Source: Typhlomys cinereus (taxonomy: Eukaryota; Chordata; Mammalia; Rodentia; Platacanthomyidae). From it: DNA of 64,000 nucleotides. Of the stretch, positions 10,976 to 23,547 are shown one piece after another (the stretch's first letter is position 1; each line of letters opens with the position of its first letter). The notes beneath the pieces are model-generated. The model worked only from the letters and a program-made list of their open reading frames with translations, was not told where the DNA came from and made no database searches. Location: assembly GCA_023101885.1 (NCBI GenBank), contig JALPQD010000818.1:20001-84000 (forward strand), read 5' to 3'. The position numbers and the translations under genes were made by a program.

Positions 10976-11261
10976 GGTTCCCTACACAGCCACTTCCCTT
11001 CAAGGGAGTGGTCCCAGCTAAGTAAAGGGCACCCAAGAAAGAGACAATCACAGCTTGGGACCACCATTTCTTCCCTTTCCAAACCCTCCCCCAAGGAAGG
11101 ATGTAGGAGTCTGGGGAACCTCTCTAGAAAAGTAACAGGCTTGAAAGCTGAGGGGAGTAATGAAGCACTGGAGTCCCATCTCCCAGCTTCTGGTGACTGA
11201 GAAAACAGTCTTGGGAAAAGGAGGCTGGTAGCTGTCTGGCATCCTACTTCTTGCAGTCCAA
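10976..11261 (-). repeat. Inverted repeat, right arm (286 bp)
   Basis: Partner of 9625-9910. The differences I count are near 11,231, at 11,006 and at 10,978. Identical 71-residue theoretical translations of both arms confirm the near identity. Confidence 0.93.
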
Positions 11262-12212
11262 TTTAGCTCACTGTATAAAAAGGGATGCCAGGTCAAGTAG
11301 GCAGCACTTAGGGTGGTGAGAGGCAAGACACAACAGAGTTTCACAAGTCTGAGTCTGCACCAGGGTCTATGTGAACGAGCATCTCTTGCTAAATGTTCAT
11401 AGTGTCTCAGGCTATATGTGGGATGAACAGATTGGGAGGACAGGCTGTGAGGGAGGATAGGACATCCACCTGGAAGAGTCTGTGGTTGAAAGGTGGGAGG
11501 TCATAGTGGTGAGGTCAGTTTCTAAGGAAGGACATGACCCCTGAAAAAGGATGTGAACTAAGAGACAAAGTGTAAAGGTCTAATGGTCTGAGGTAGAGGG
11601 TGAGTACCCAAGTGAGCAGGTAAGAGTGTGAGTGAGAGTGCTTATGAACTGCTATCTTACCCACCCTTCCAATACATGACACACTATAAAGTAGGTTGCA
11701 ACTTAGAAAGCATTGCTAGACTTCATGGAGCTTTTAAAAAGTTACTCTGTGTCCATACATTTGGTAAAATGCTCCTCACTCTCCTCACTCATTAGGACTC
11801 AGCTTCTCCATTTGGGACAAAGAGAATTTTCCCACCTGTTTGCCCATGATGCTGTTATGATGATTTTCCCTCTTTCTCTGACTTTCAGCTACCGCTTCTG
11901 TTCCAGTGCTCTCACCTTAACACTAAACTATAGTTTCTTTGGCCATCATACACTCAGCTTTAAATACACTCAATTGTTAAAGTCTCTTTTGTGTGATAGC
12001 TTCTCTTTATTCATGGATGTCCATGTGATGTGCACACTTGTTTGGAGTCGCTCTTCATTTGTTTTACCTACTGACCTTTAAGCAATTTCATAGCAGCCAT
12101 GTGAAGATGTAAAGATCTTTGAAAGTCATTCCCTACTGCTGGGATTACCCTGAAAGAGAACACCCTATTAATCTGGAGGAACTGACGCTAATCCTTCACA
12201 GAGATAAGGTCC
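11262..12212. other. Unassigned sequence
   Basis: A TATAAAA-like string lies at 11,274, just beyond the right arm. 'ataaagtaggttgcaacttagaaagcattg' around 11,688 resembles 28,998-29,025, so both may be fragments of one unnamed dispersed repeat. No gene is recognised. Confidence 0.35.
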
Positions 12213-12640
12213 TGTTGCAGTTTGCCTGCAATATGGCTGAAAAATGATCATCAAATGGCCTAAGGGAACAAGGGGTTTATTTTCTCTGGTGATTACTGGT
12301 TACAATTGTTAGTCCAGCTTGATGGGAGAGCATGCACCAACACCAGGGTTGAGGGAACTGGCCACACCATCACCACATAATGACTAAGGGAAGGACGATC
12401 CTCATTTGCCAGACCAGCATGTGAGGCCAAGTGTACACAAGGATGCCAACTCTCTCAACCACTTCTCTGTCTTTTATTCCAGGGCCTAATCTCACTCACC
12501 ATAGACTGAGCCTTCCCCATCAGGTAGACAAATCTCTTACAGGTTTGCTCTGGGCTTAACTCAACCAATTAATTCTCTACAAATGTGCCCAGAGCTCAAA
12601 CCTTCAACTGTCAAGTTGACATCTGTGCCTAACTATGACA
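12213..12640 (-). mobile_element. MaLR-type solo LTR
   Basis: Read on the minus strand it begins TGTCATAGTTAGGCACAG and ends GCAAACTGCAACA, the same LTR family as those at 40.6, 42.2, 59.1 and 60.6 kb. GTCC is present on both sides, so the target duplication is imperfect or decayed. No internal region is attached. Confidence 0.8.
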
Positions 12641-13179
12641 GTCCCCAACATCCCCCAACCCTCTGTTTAGGAAAGAATATAGGGATGAGTTCCCCATTGC
12701 ATATAAGCTGGACTATGAGGTCAGCCACAAGATCACTTGTGTTGGTCCTTATTATGAACAGTTCAAGGAGATTAGAGATCCAAAAGCTCCAATCAGGTTT
12801 GCAGAAACTGGAGCTAACTAATGAGGAAAAGCCACATTTCTCAGGCCTGCCTAAACCTATAAATACCTCTGACTTTGCCAGCCATCTTTGGCTTTCTCTT
12901 ACTCCTCATGGATGCCAAGGCCTGGAGTCTGTGAGTTTTTTCCAGCTGTCTTCATAGCCACTGTCCCTCACAGACTCCATGTCTGCGAGTTCTAGTCCAG
13001 CCCTCTTGCCCATTGTGGAATCATGTCCATGAGTTTAGTTCTTTCTCTTCTCTAATAAACTCTGTCTTAATCCTCCACACTGGTTTAAATCTTTGATTCT
13101 CAAACACATGAACCTGAAAATAAAAAACCTCCCCCACAACAATGTAACTATGAAAAGGGAAAAATGGATTAACATAGAT

Positions 13180-13390
13180 AGTGGTTGGATATGTCCACCA
13201 TTCCAGCATGTGGGAAGCTGAGGGAGTAAGAATGCCATAAGATCATCCCAGTCTGGGTTACAAAGGGGAAACTTGCCTTGAACAAAAATGAACAAAACAA
13301 AACCAAAAATCTTGGGGCTCAGCTAATATTATGACAAAATATATGGATAGCATGAGCATGCAGGGTCCTCTAAGTTCCATCCCAGCGCAC
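13180..13390 (+). mobile_element. Composite B1-like plus ID-like SINE
   Basis: A B1-like left part at about 13,180-13,305 ('ccaccattccagcatgtggg', 'aagctgaggg', 'catcccagtctgggttacaa') is followed by an ID-like part at about 13,313-13,378 ('ggggctcagc...gcatgcagggtcct...ttccatcccagc'). An AG-rich simple tail follows to about 13,452. Fused B1 and ID parts suggest a B4-like element. Confidence 0.5.
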
Positions 13391-13454
13391 ACATACACAG
13401 AGATAGATAGAGAGAGACAGAGACAGAGATGGAGAAATAGAGACAGAGAAATAC

Positions 13455-13899
13455 CCTATAATAAACTCTGAAGTGGGCTACCAATCCCATGTCCTAGCAA
13501 CCAAAGTCCCAAGAAACCCAAAGAATATACCAGCCAGTGCTCTGAGAGAAAGATGATCATCAGACATGTAGTATATGACAGACGGATAGTCTCAGATATT
13601 TATAAATGCAGAGAAACCAGACATTTGTGGATAGGAAGAGAATTACAAAATCCTGCTGGGTCGAGCTCACAGATGTTGGTCATGTCTGAAAGAAGGTAAA
13701 GCAGTGATACATAATAGACACAGAAAGCACAGATTCTGAGGGTTTAGAGAAATGGAGAACAAAAAGGCATTCCACCTAGCTCTTAGGCAGAGGCAGAAGT
13801 CCTGAGTCTTAACCGCAGAAAACCTTTATTCACTCAGCAAGAGCAGAGTTCAAAGAAAAAGTTTCCTAGGAAGCTATAAAGGGATGGAATTTAGAGGAC
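13455..13899. other. Unassigned sequence
   Basis: AT-rich sequence without recognisable genes or repeats. It ends at the AGGAC target duplication of the adjacent LTR. Confidence 0.35.
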
Positions 13900-14241
13900 T
13901 GTATTAGTAAGGTTCTCTAGAGATGCAGAATCGACACAATTAGTGTTAGTCAAGTGGGTGATGGCTGAAGGCTGGAGTATTCCTAGAGTCTTTAGTATGG
14001 AGAGTAGCCGGAAGGAAGAGCAATTCTTAGCACAGCTACAAAAAGCATGTCTTCTCTTTGATAGCTCCTTTTTATATAGTCCAATACTGGGAGGATCCTA
14101 TGAGTTTGATGGAAGTTCTGATGGGATCTAGGGTGGCTATAATCCTTTTAAGTAGTCTCAGTTGATCCTTCCAGCTGTGGTCTCAGCTCATCTTAGTTAA
14201 TAGCAGGTGTGTCAAGTTGACACCCAGACTGAACTATCACA
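13900..14241 (-). mobile_element. MaLR/ERVL-type solo LTR with 5-bp target duplication
   Basis: The minus strand reads TGTGATAGTTCAGTCTGG at the start and CTTACTAATACA at the end. AGGAC flanks both sides (13,895-13,899 and 14,242-14,246). A 5-bp duplication fits ERVL/MaLR integration. Confidence 0.88.
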
Positions 14242-14498
14242 AGGACCCTGCATGCTCATGATTTGTATCTATTCTTATATAATATTATCTAAGGAATAGT
14301 GTGGAATTTTCCAAGGAACACTATGATTTAAGCAGGACAGGGTAGTTGAAGTCCCTTGTATCTTAAAGATGATTTTGCACATCCAACAGAAATGTGTATG
14401 CAAATTTCAGATAGAGCAGAATACTCCAGTCAAAACCCAAAAGAAGCAATCCGACCTGAGGAGGACTTCATGAGGTCATGAGTCCTGGCTTTATACAC

Positions 14499-16673
14499 TG
14501 TACTAGTTACTCTTTTCTGTGTTGCTATGAGAGAAGACCCAAAGTCAAGCAACTTAAGGGAGAAAGGGAGATTTATTCAGCTTATGGTTCCAGAAAGGAG
14601 ATGCAGTCTTTCGAGGCAGAAGTTGGAGGCGGCCTAAGTCACACTCATCTAGGAGGCTGAGAGCTGCAGGACTTCCTCTGCTAGAAGTCTCCTGGAAGTA
14701 GGGTGGGACTAATCCACCTCAAGGCCCACCCCCTCAGACTGCCTTCCTCCAGCAAGTCTCACCCTCCTAATGCTGCCATGTCCTTCCCAAACACATGAGT
14801 CTGGGGGGGATATTCTACTCTGGGGGTTATTCTACACAGGCTCATTGACATCTCATTATGCAAACCGTATTTAGTCCAGCTGTGAAAGTCCCAACACAGA
14901 CTACATCAGTAATCCCAACACAGTCCAAACGTCCACATTCTAAAGCCTCCTATAAAATCAAAACACAAGTTCTGTACTTCAAACATATGGTGGCACAGAA
15001 TAAAAGTTACAATTCCAAAAGGGGGAAATGGGGGTGTATCCAGTAAAGTGGTACGTAATATGACCGAAAACTGTAGGAAAAACCTAAATCTTGCAATTCT
15101 ATGTCCAACAGATGAACTTATTGTTGAAATCATCTCAGTAATAAAGGTCTTTGATTCCATCCCTTCAGCAAAATAACCCATATCACAAAATTGTATTGGG
15201 CTAGCTCCTTCCAGGAGATTCAGCTCTTCTTGGCAGATGTCTGTCCCACATTGGCTCTGGTATCTCTAACATCTTTACTTTTTATGGAAAACCAAGCTTT
15301 AACTCCACAGAGAAAAATGCCCTTCTTTGGCTTCTAAACTGCAGGCTGCCTGCCACATGCTGCCTGGCTTCCACCAATCTCTGAAGCCTTGGAGAAGGGT
15401 TCCAAGACATCCTCTGTCTTGCATCTTTGATGCCTTTGAACCACCACCACATGGTTGATATTGCCAAGTTCTGTTACAGCCTTGCATTGGAGACTGACCA
15501 CCCTTGACTCACAGCTGGTTCAGCTTTTCCATGTTGATGCTGGGGAGGGGGAGAAAGAGGCCTTTCCTTTGGACTTCTGTCCTTTATTTCTTCCCTTTCT
15601 GAAGAATTTGCATTCTTAAGGGTGGGAGCACCCTTTGAGGATCTTGCCCTCAGGGTAGGGCCTCTCTTATAATCCAAATAAAGAGCAGTTTTTTATTTAC
15701 TAATGGAGCTAATATGTTCAACAATAGTCACCATTTTGCTTTCGATCTCTTCCTGGTTCAGCTCTTCAAATTTTCTACTGCATTTTTCTTATCAGACTTC
15801 ACAGCTTTGCTTCTTTCTGCTGGATTGCTTGCTCTTTTTTGTAACTCTGAACAAGACTTTCTTGCCTTGCAAAGTTCTGCCAAACACTTGCATTTAACTT
15901 CAGGCAAGCTCTCAGGAGGAGGACAAAACTTCACTAAACTCTGCCAACACATGGCTCCATTTGCCATTCATTTAGTTCCAAACGCAGTCTCTGTTCCTCT
16001 TTGGACCATCACAAGCTGGACTTCTACTCCCTGTGTCTCTAACAGTTTTACTCTCTTCCAAGCTCTCACAAGAATGACTTTTTTGGCCCAGTCGACAAGA
16101 TGCAAAGACTTTCCCAACACAAAGTTCCAAAATTCCCACAACAAACTTCCAAAGGCACACTAGCCACATTGCAACAATTGCCACACTGCTTGATACCAAC
16201 TTCTCTCAACTTCATAAAAAAACAACTTCACAAATTTCTCTCAACTTCACAGCAATTCATCTTGTGGTACCAGATGATCTTAATCACAGCAATACCCCAC
16301 TACTTGGTACCAATATCTATATTAGTTATTCATTTCTATGTTTCTGTGAGAGAAAACCTGAAGTCAAGTAACTTAAGGGAGAAATGGAGATTTATTCAGT
16401 TTATGGTTCCAGAGAGGAGATACAGTCTTTCCTGGTGGAAGCAACTTAACTCGTGACAGAAGTTAAGGGCAGGCTAAGTCACATTCATCTATGAGGCTGA
16501 GAGCTAACAACTGCTCCTGCTAAATCAGACCTCTCCCAGAAGCAGGGTGGGATCAATCCACCTCAAGGCTCACCCCCTGTGACTGTCTTTCTCCATAAAG
16601 GCTCCACCTCCTAAAGGTGCCATGACTTTCCTAAACACATGAGTCTGTGGGGGACACATTTCAAACCATGACA
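14499..16673 (-). mobile_element. Full-length non-autonomous MaLR element
   Basis: Two ORR1-like LTRs lie at 14,499-14,850 (3' LTR) and 16,318-16,673 (5' LTR), both read on the minus strand, starting TGTCA and ending near CTAATA or CTAGTACA. Beside the 5' LTR the minus strand reads TGGTACCAAGTAGTGGGG at about 16,294-16,311, a near match to a leucine-tRNA primer-binding site, as expected of ERVL/MaLR. The 1.47-kb internal part has no long gag or pol frame, which is normal for MaLR. It is the same internal family as 39.2-40.5 plus 42.6-42.8 kb. Flanks TACAC and GCCAC are poor target-duplication matches. Confidence 0.85.
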
Positions 16674-16814
16674 GCCACCTTGGCACAAGGCAGCTAGAAT
16701 GTGGGAATCATCAGAGGCAGACAGGATGCCTGAAAGGACTGTATGGTTATGACTCTATTCCTGCTGACCAGAGCCCCTCCTGTTTCACTAGCCACAGGGA
16801 GCCTGTGTCAGGGA

Positions 16815-17605
16815 TGCCAAGGCCGATTTCTTGGTGTTTAATTTTCTTAACTCTTTGTGTATGCTGTATACCAATTCCCTACCAGATATGTGACTCATAC
16901 AGACCTCCTTCTATTCCATAACTTTCCATTTTGCATTATTCACAGTATCATTGCAGAACAGAAACTTTACAGTTCTGTGAGATCCTATTTGTAGAATTCT
17001 GGCCTTATTTCCTATGCAGATAGAGTTCTAGTAAAAAAAAAAAATCTTTTCCTAAACCAATGACTTCCAGTAGACTGCTTATTTTTCTTCTGTTTTCACT
17101 GTTTCTAGCATAACAATGATGTCTTTGGTCGATTTTGACCTAATTTCTATGTAGGGTGAGGAATACAGCTCCAGTTTTATTCTCCTACATGTAGAGATCC
17201 AATTTTTCTAGCACCACTTTTTTAAGTTGCTATTCTTTTTCCAGTGTGTGTTTTAGCATCTTTATCAAGTAACAGATGATGGTAGATGCATTGGCATATA
17301 TCTGGGACCTCAACTCTAATCCACTGTTCTGTGTCTGGTTTTGTGCCAATACATGCTCTTTTAATTTATATGGCTGTATGGTACACTTTGAAGGTGGGTA
17401 GTGTTATAACTTCAGAGCCTTCTTATTAATTGATGACTTTCATATTTGTGCTTCCAAATGAATTTTAAGGTTTTTTTCAATATCTGTGAAGAATTCCATT
17501 GGAATCGTGATTGGAGTTACATTGTTTCTGTATATTGATTGCCTTGCTAGCATGATCATTTCACCTTGTTTATTGTTCTGATTCATGAGCTTGGGAGACC
17601 TTTAT
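16815..17605 (-). mobile_element. L1 ORF2 fragment
   Basis: Plus-strand text such as 'tctttatcaagtaacagatg', 'ccactgttctgtgtctggtt' and 'gaattccattggaatcgtga' is antisense L1 ORF2. Many stops show an old copy. Both ends are truncated. Confidence 0.75.
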
Positions 17606-19617
17606 GTCATCTGATGTCTTCTTGAACTTATGAAGCTTCCAGTTCTATATCTTGAAGTACTTTCTCCTGACTTGGGCCCTTGAAATGGTGCAATTGTAGT
17701 TCTATGCCACAATTACTGGGCTTGAAGTAACATTTTTTGATTCAAGATACATGGTCTCTCTTCAGTTGCACTTTAATAGGGTACTCAAGGAGGACATCCA
17801 GAAAGAGAAGGCAATGGTGTGGACTGTTACAGTATAGGGCTTTTTGGCTGTGCATCATATAATGCTATCTTGAGCCTTATATCAGCAAGAACATATGAAC
17901 CAAGATGATGAACCATTGCCCAAGTTACACAATGACACAATGACTCCTGGGGAGAGAGAGTAAGAGACCCTGAGACTTCAGGAAAACAGGTTTAGAGTGG
18001 TATGAAAATCCCTCTGTCTGGACATTCAAGGATAATTACAGAAGCTCAGAGACTGAGATAGACCAGCAAAGACACAAACCCAGAAGCACATGCAGCCCCT
18101 CAAATGAATGGAACTCAGAATTGGCACTGGCTGTGCTGGCTCAGGAAACCACTGTGGTGACTGGAATTCTCTAGATTTTCAGGAGCAGAGAGGTCAACTG
18201 TCATGGCCCTGAGTGCAATATTCCCTTCACTTCATCTGGCCGTCTCATGGTGCCATGGAGAGGGGGGGACCATGTGTACAGCCCCCCCCAAAGAATTAAA
18301 GCTCAGCAAGTACTCCCACACACAGTCTCTAGAGCCCAATGCTCCCATGGTATTCAATCTCCCTTACCCAGGACACGTGCATGACTGCTGTGAAGCTTTG
18401 GAAGAGCCTAGACACCATCACAGCTTGGCCAGGCTAGAAGAGCTTTAATGGAAGGGTTAGTGGGCTCCCTTCAGTTTCTTGGCCAAGAGGGCAACAGTGC
18501 AAGTCACTTGAACACTGGAGAAAGAGCACAGGATACAACTCATAGGGATTGAGCCTCTTGGGATTTAGAAAGGAGCCTAATGTTAGTGAGATTATCACGG
18601 AACCAGGCTGTGACATACTAGAACTGAAATAGGAGAATCTCAAATAAGTGAAGAAAATCTATTTTCTTCAATGATATACTTGCTGATATGTCATCCAGGC
18701 CACACCAAGGACCCGCATACATGCTAATAGAGGTAACTTTGATGAAATTCAGGGGATCACACATACCAAATGTATTAAAGTAGGCAGCAGACAGGTGGAG
18801 ATCTCCAGTGGCAAAGGAAGGGAGATGCGATTGGGTAGTAAAGCATGAAAAGTGACATAAACTCACTGTGTTCATTCAAAAGAACTGGTAAATGAATTAA
18901 GAAAATAACAAAATAGTAGTAAAAAAAGGTGTGTAGTTGGAGAAGCATTAGATAGAAACACAAAGTTCGAGGGCAGTGTACAACCAGGAGTCGGGGAGTG
19001 TGTGTGAAGTTGCCAATAAGGGGATTTCAATGTCCATTCTATTTACAGAAATCTGATTATACACTCCAAAGCAGACCTGCAGAGAGTGCTGGGGATTGAC
19101 TCTAAGCCACATGCAGAGGTAGGCTAGCTGCCTGTCATCCAAAATCAACACAGAATCTTGCCCACAGGTTGAGTGGACAATTCACAGTAATTACACAGTG
19201 AAATATGGGAAGACTCGGCCACCACTGGCCACTCCTCGGTTACACATGGCTTTCCTAATCTGCTCAGATGGTGCCAGACTCACTATTTGGGATTTCTGGG
19301 ACAACCAGCACATGTGCTATGGGTCTGTCTCCTTGCAGCTGCACGTCACAGCATGACAGAGGTCTCAAGATGGAAAAATCACATTGCTCACCTCAGATTG
19401 ATAAGTAGTAGTTTACTCTAGAGATACATATGACTGATCATGACCAAGGAATACAGATTTAGGTTATACCTACTCTCATGTTTTCCAGTCTTCAGAGTTT
19501 TTGCAATCATAAAACAAAATGAAAGAGAAATCAAGGAATTCCTGATCCTGAGTGAAAATACATGGCAGGAACCTATAGGTAAGTGAAGACACAATCACAA
19601 TTTAGTCCTACTTGAGA
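17606..19617. other. Unassigned sequence
   Basis: Open frames of 60-85 codons have no domain support. Nothing beyond scattered AT-rich and simple tracts is recognisable. Confidence 0.3.
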
Positions 19618-20080
19618 ACTCATTTCTGTATCTTCAGCAATAGGGAGGCTGAGGCAGAAGGACCAGGAGCTCCAGACTGTAGCAGTCTCGGGGGCCCATG
19701 GAGACCCTTGGGGGCGGGGATAAGCTGGCACAGAGTCAACGACACAGACTCCGGAAGTCAGGCAAGTGGCAAAGCAGGCAAGCAGGCTTGCAGGCTCGTT
19801 TATTGTAAGTATCGGGCTGCTTATATACCCCACCCAACATCTCATAAGTCCCAGTGAGCTTTTGCTGAGTTGTCCTGTCTGGGTTGGTCCTCTCAGCCAG
19901 GTGGTTTGACATCAGCAGCAGGCCTGCCAGCAGGTTCTAATTTGGGGAAGTTGCATTTGCACGTGTGACCCATACAGACAATACAGGCCTGCCTGGTGCA
20001 TTCCTCCTACACCAGACGAATATGGGCTACAAAGTAGGTGCCAGTTTGAGTACATGAGAACCTGGAAAAAAAATTAAACA
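19618..20080 (+). mobile_element. B1-like SINE split by an LTR insertion
   Basis: The left part (to 19,677) carries 'gggaggctgaggcagaagga' and 'ccaggagctccagac'. The right part resumes at 20,012 with 'ccagacgaatatgggctaca' and ends in an A-rich tail near 20,075. The break is exactly at the duplicated CCAGAC. Confidence 0.7.
19678..20011 (-). mobile_element. Class II (ERVK-type) solo LTR with 6-bp target duplication
   Basis: The minus strand begins TGTAGGAGGAATGCACC and ends ACTGCTACA. It contains a TATATAAGC TATA box (plus 19,818-19,828 region) and a CAATAAACG polyadenylation signal. CCAGAC flanks it at 19,672-19,677 and 20,012-20,017. A 6-bp duplication is typical of ERVK. Confidence 0.88.
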
Positions 20081-20189
20081 CACAAAATACAGCTAAAGCA
20101 ATGACATCAAACCAAAAGAGGAACTTGGCCAAAATTACTTGAAGACAAGGTTATTCTTGTGGAAGGAATTACCAGCAACTGAACATGTA

Positions 20190-20960
20190 AACTGTACACG
20201 GGACTACTTCATCTTAATAATTATATACAGAAAGCATTCTTATTTACACATAGGGAAATGCAAGTATTTTAATATTTTATTCTGAGGGAGAGAGAGAGAA
20301 CTGGCATGTACTTCCCAAGAAGCAGTTTTATAGGTACACATATATATACATTGGAAGAATATTTAGCTGTCAAGAAAAATTAAATGATTAAATTTGCTGA
20401 TAAATGGATGGAACTGGAAATACACCAAGTCAGGTATCTCAGACATTAAAAATAAATGCCATATGTTCTCTCTTATATGCAGATGCTAGCACTAACCTCC
20501 AGAATTATTTTCTTAATTTGGAATTTCTATAATTTTACCAGCAGGAAAATTTGAAAAAGTCCATTATGTGGGGGTCAAGGGGTACAAATATGCTAAAACC
20601 TTAGAGGATAAGATACAAAAGACCACATGTGGTAAGTTGGATAGGAGAATGGGGAAGAGGGAAATGAGGGCCTACTGTGCAGGAATAGCTGGGGATTAAC
20701 ATATAACACTAAAGCTGTAAGATTTAAGCAGCCAGACACCTCCTATATTGTAAGCTTATTTTAAAAACAGAATGAACAGGCATGTTGCTACACAGGGAAG
20801 CATAGAGAGGAAGACAGAGTATTGTGGAAAATATTATGTGACATTCTTACCAGAAGATATAGACAATTAAACTTCTCAGGAGGGAACACATAACTGATAC
20901 TGTAAAACTTATTTTTAAAAACCTATAATATGAGAGGATATAGGCCCTAGGTGGGTACAA
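20190..20960 (+). mobile_element. Old L1 3' portion (probable)
   Basis: The strings 'caagaaaaattaaatgatta', 'tgctgataaatggatggaac' and 'atatgttctctcttatatgc' match the L1 ORF2 C-terminus and 3' UTR. It is more diverged than the other L1s here, and its ends are approximate. Confidence 0.55.
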
Positions 20961-21689
20961 AAGGTGTAGAATAAGTTATAAGGATTTTATATTGGACTGC
21001 CTTGTAATCATTTATCATTATAACCATAGATTAGAGTTTGCAATGTTAAATTCATTGTAGAAAACAGAAATGGGGTAAACTGCAGAAAATAAGGAACTAT
21101 GGATAGTGAGGCCCTAAACAGAACATTGAAACCTGCCCTCACCCCAAGGCTAAGGGAACATTATAGAGGAGAGTGTGGTAGGAACACAACATCAAGTGGG
21201 AAGGAGTGCATACAGCCCTTATCTTCTGGACATAACAGTGTTGTGGCCTACAGATTGGCCTGCTGCATCATCTCAGTTTCTATTGTTAGAACATAGCATT
21301 GCTAAGACAAAACAAAACAAAAAAAACAAAGTCAAGATATGCTATTATACATTTACACAAGACAAAGGTGCCTTATTTAGGGCAAAAATTCCTTAAGAAA
21401 TGCTACATGATTTCATAGAAAGATTTGAGTACAGTAATTAGATAATATGTGTATTTGAAATAAAAGGGGCTAAAATGACATTTTTTCAAAATAATTTTTA
21501 TGGATATGGAATGCTTCATAAAATGTTTCCAATTTTCGTTGACCAAAAGGAAAAAAATGTCATTGGTCTTTGATATTGTGATACAGCTCTGAACAAAAGG
21601 AAGACTCTCGTAACTCAGGCTCAACCCCTACTGAAGTGGAGATAGGAAAATCTTTAAACTGGCTTTTAAGAACTGAAGGTACAAGGTAA
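20961..21689. other. Unassigned AT-rich sequence
   Basis: No coding domain is seen. A low-complexity AAACAAAACAAAAAAAAC stretch is at 21,308-21,328. The segment borders the class I LTR. Confidence 0.3.
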
Positions 21690-21920
21690 TGTGGGGGTAA
21701 AGGTCATGACTATTACCAGAACTGCCCTTAGCAAATGTGTGATGTTCCCATGGAACCAACTTGTTATCTGGAAATGTAGGTTACACCTTAAGTGCCTTTC
21801 CATGTGTTTTAAAATTTATATAACCACCTTTGAAACTCTTCTGTGTTTGTAGGCCCACTGAATAAAGAATAAAAAAAGACTTTCTATTCAGCTAAATGTT
21901 TTTATTATTTATTCAATTGT

Positions 21921-21965
<45 letters not shown>

Positions 21966-22227
21966 ACCATGGGCGAATTCGGGAACCACCATGGACTGCC
22001 TCCACCTCCTCCTTGTTTACTCTGCCCCGGGATTCACAGGCTCCGCCCTACCAGGACCAGAAACACAGGCCACCCCTGCTTCTGCCTGGCATCTATACGT
22101 GGGGTCTAGGATCCGAATTCAAGACCTTCTGCCTGCAAGGCAGAGGCTTAACCACTGAACCACCTCTCCAGCCCCTCTATTCAGCTAAATTGAGGTATCG
22201 AGTTTCATTACTGGCTGGCACCTCACA
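21690..22227 (+). mobile_element. Class I ERV (ERV1) 5' LTR, interrupted by a SINE
   Basis: It begins TGTGGGGGTAAAGG and ends CCTCACA. A TATA-like ATTTATATAACC lies at about 21,817-21,828 and AATAAAGAATAAA at 21,861-21,873. The next bases (22,231-22,248) read TTTGGGGGCTCATCGGGG, a proline-tRNA primer site as used by gammaretrovirus-like elements. The SINE at 21,898-22,175 sits inside it. Confidence 0.75.
21898..22175 (-). mobile_element. tRNA-headed SINE, copy 1
   Basis: On the minus strand it starts GGGGCTGGAGAGGTGGTTCA (pol III A-box-like) with a B-box-like GAATTCGGATCC region, a GC-rich body and a (CA)n-AATTGAATAA tail. A 15-bp target duplication (TCTATTCAGCTAAAT) lies at 21,883-21,897 and 22,176-22,190. 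Its TG run is a (TG)n microsatellite. Confidence 0.92.
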
Positions 22228-22248
22228 ATATTTGGGGGCTCATCGGGG

Positions 22249-23530
22249 AATGCCAGGATGGAACCCCAGACACGGGTGAGAGGTTTCCTTCTCAGCCAGG
22301 GCAGATGGCAGGTGAACAGGGATACTCACACCTGCTGGCAGGACCTTACACCCCAGAATCTGGAAGAAGTGCCAGCTCCCACCAGCAGAGCCAATGCCCC
22401 TTCATGGCTTAGATCAGTGAGATGGCTCCAAGACGCCTGTTGGTGATAACTTCTGTTTCCGAGCCTTGCAGCACTGGTGGTTGCAGGAACCAGGGAAAGT
22501 GTGCAGACCCGAAAGTATTCCAGGGTTCCCTTTTCCTGGAGCTGGGAGAAGACTGAAGTGTCCTGTACTGGAGTTCAGAGATGGAAGGCCATCTGCATGA
22601 TGGGTAGACAGTGAGAAGCCAATTGCAGTCTTGATCACCCCAAAAGAGAAGTTTTCCTAAGCCCCTTGATAGTATTCTGAGGAGCAGAAGTGGGTCTGTT
22701 AGGGAGCTTTGAAAATTCTCTACAACAGAAAGAAAGGAAATTAAAATGGGCATGTGTGACATTTGAATGATTGTTGAGTGAGATGTATATGCCTGTGTCT
22801 TAATACTTATCAGTGCTTGAAACATCATGGCAACCAGGGAGGTCAACAGTCTGATTTGGTCATAGGGTGAATATCATGGTCTCATAGCCTTGTACTTACC
22901 TGAACTGAGTGGGACTTAATGTACACTTCCATGTAACTAAGCTTAACAGCACTTTCCCAACTCCTGGAAGGGCCTAGCAAGGAGAGAACAACCATGTGGT
23001 GTAACATGTGGTTCTACTGCTGAGACTTCCCTAAGTCTCTGTGAGGAGGCTGGCCAAGCAGGCAACTGAATGCGGGGTAGGCTGATCCTCCTCAACACAC
23101 CATCCTCTTTGTGCACCACACACAGGGTTATACATATGTAAAACCCCTGTGAGAGAGCCCTTCCCACTGAGACAGAAAAGTCTAAAGAAGTCCCAGTTTT
23201 AGCCAGGGAGGTTATTTCATGCTTAGAGTTCCACTTAGCACTGAATTAGATAATAGAACTAGATAATGGGCCTGCATTTCTCAGAAAAGTCATTAAACAA
23301 GTTCCCAAACAGGTTGGGATATTTTGGGACCTGCAACACATTTATCTTGGGATGGTCAAGTAAAGAAGAATGAGGGACTTAGATTTTAAGTTGGATCTCA
23401 AAGAAAGGACAGCTTTTAATGTTCAAAGATGAGAGAAAAAAGAGAAAATTTGTTAAAGGCTAAAGTGGGGAAACCTGAAAATTTTAAAATTAAGTAGAAC
23501 CACTTGGGATTTGATGTGAATTGGACAACT
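22249..23530 (+). other. Probable ERV1 leader and gag remnant
   Basis: It lies between the proline primer site and the L1 insertion, in the position of the leader and gag of the provirus whose pol remnant resumes after 26.48 kb. I see no gag motif, so the assignment rests on position only. Confidence 0.35.
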
Positions 23531-23547
23531 AAAAAGTAAAAAAATAG

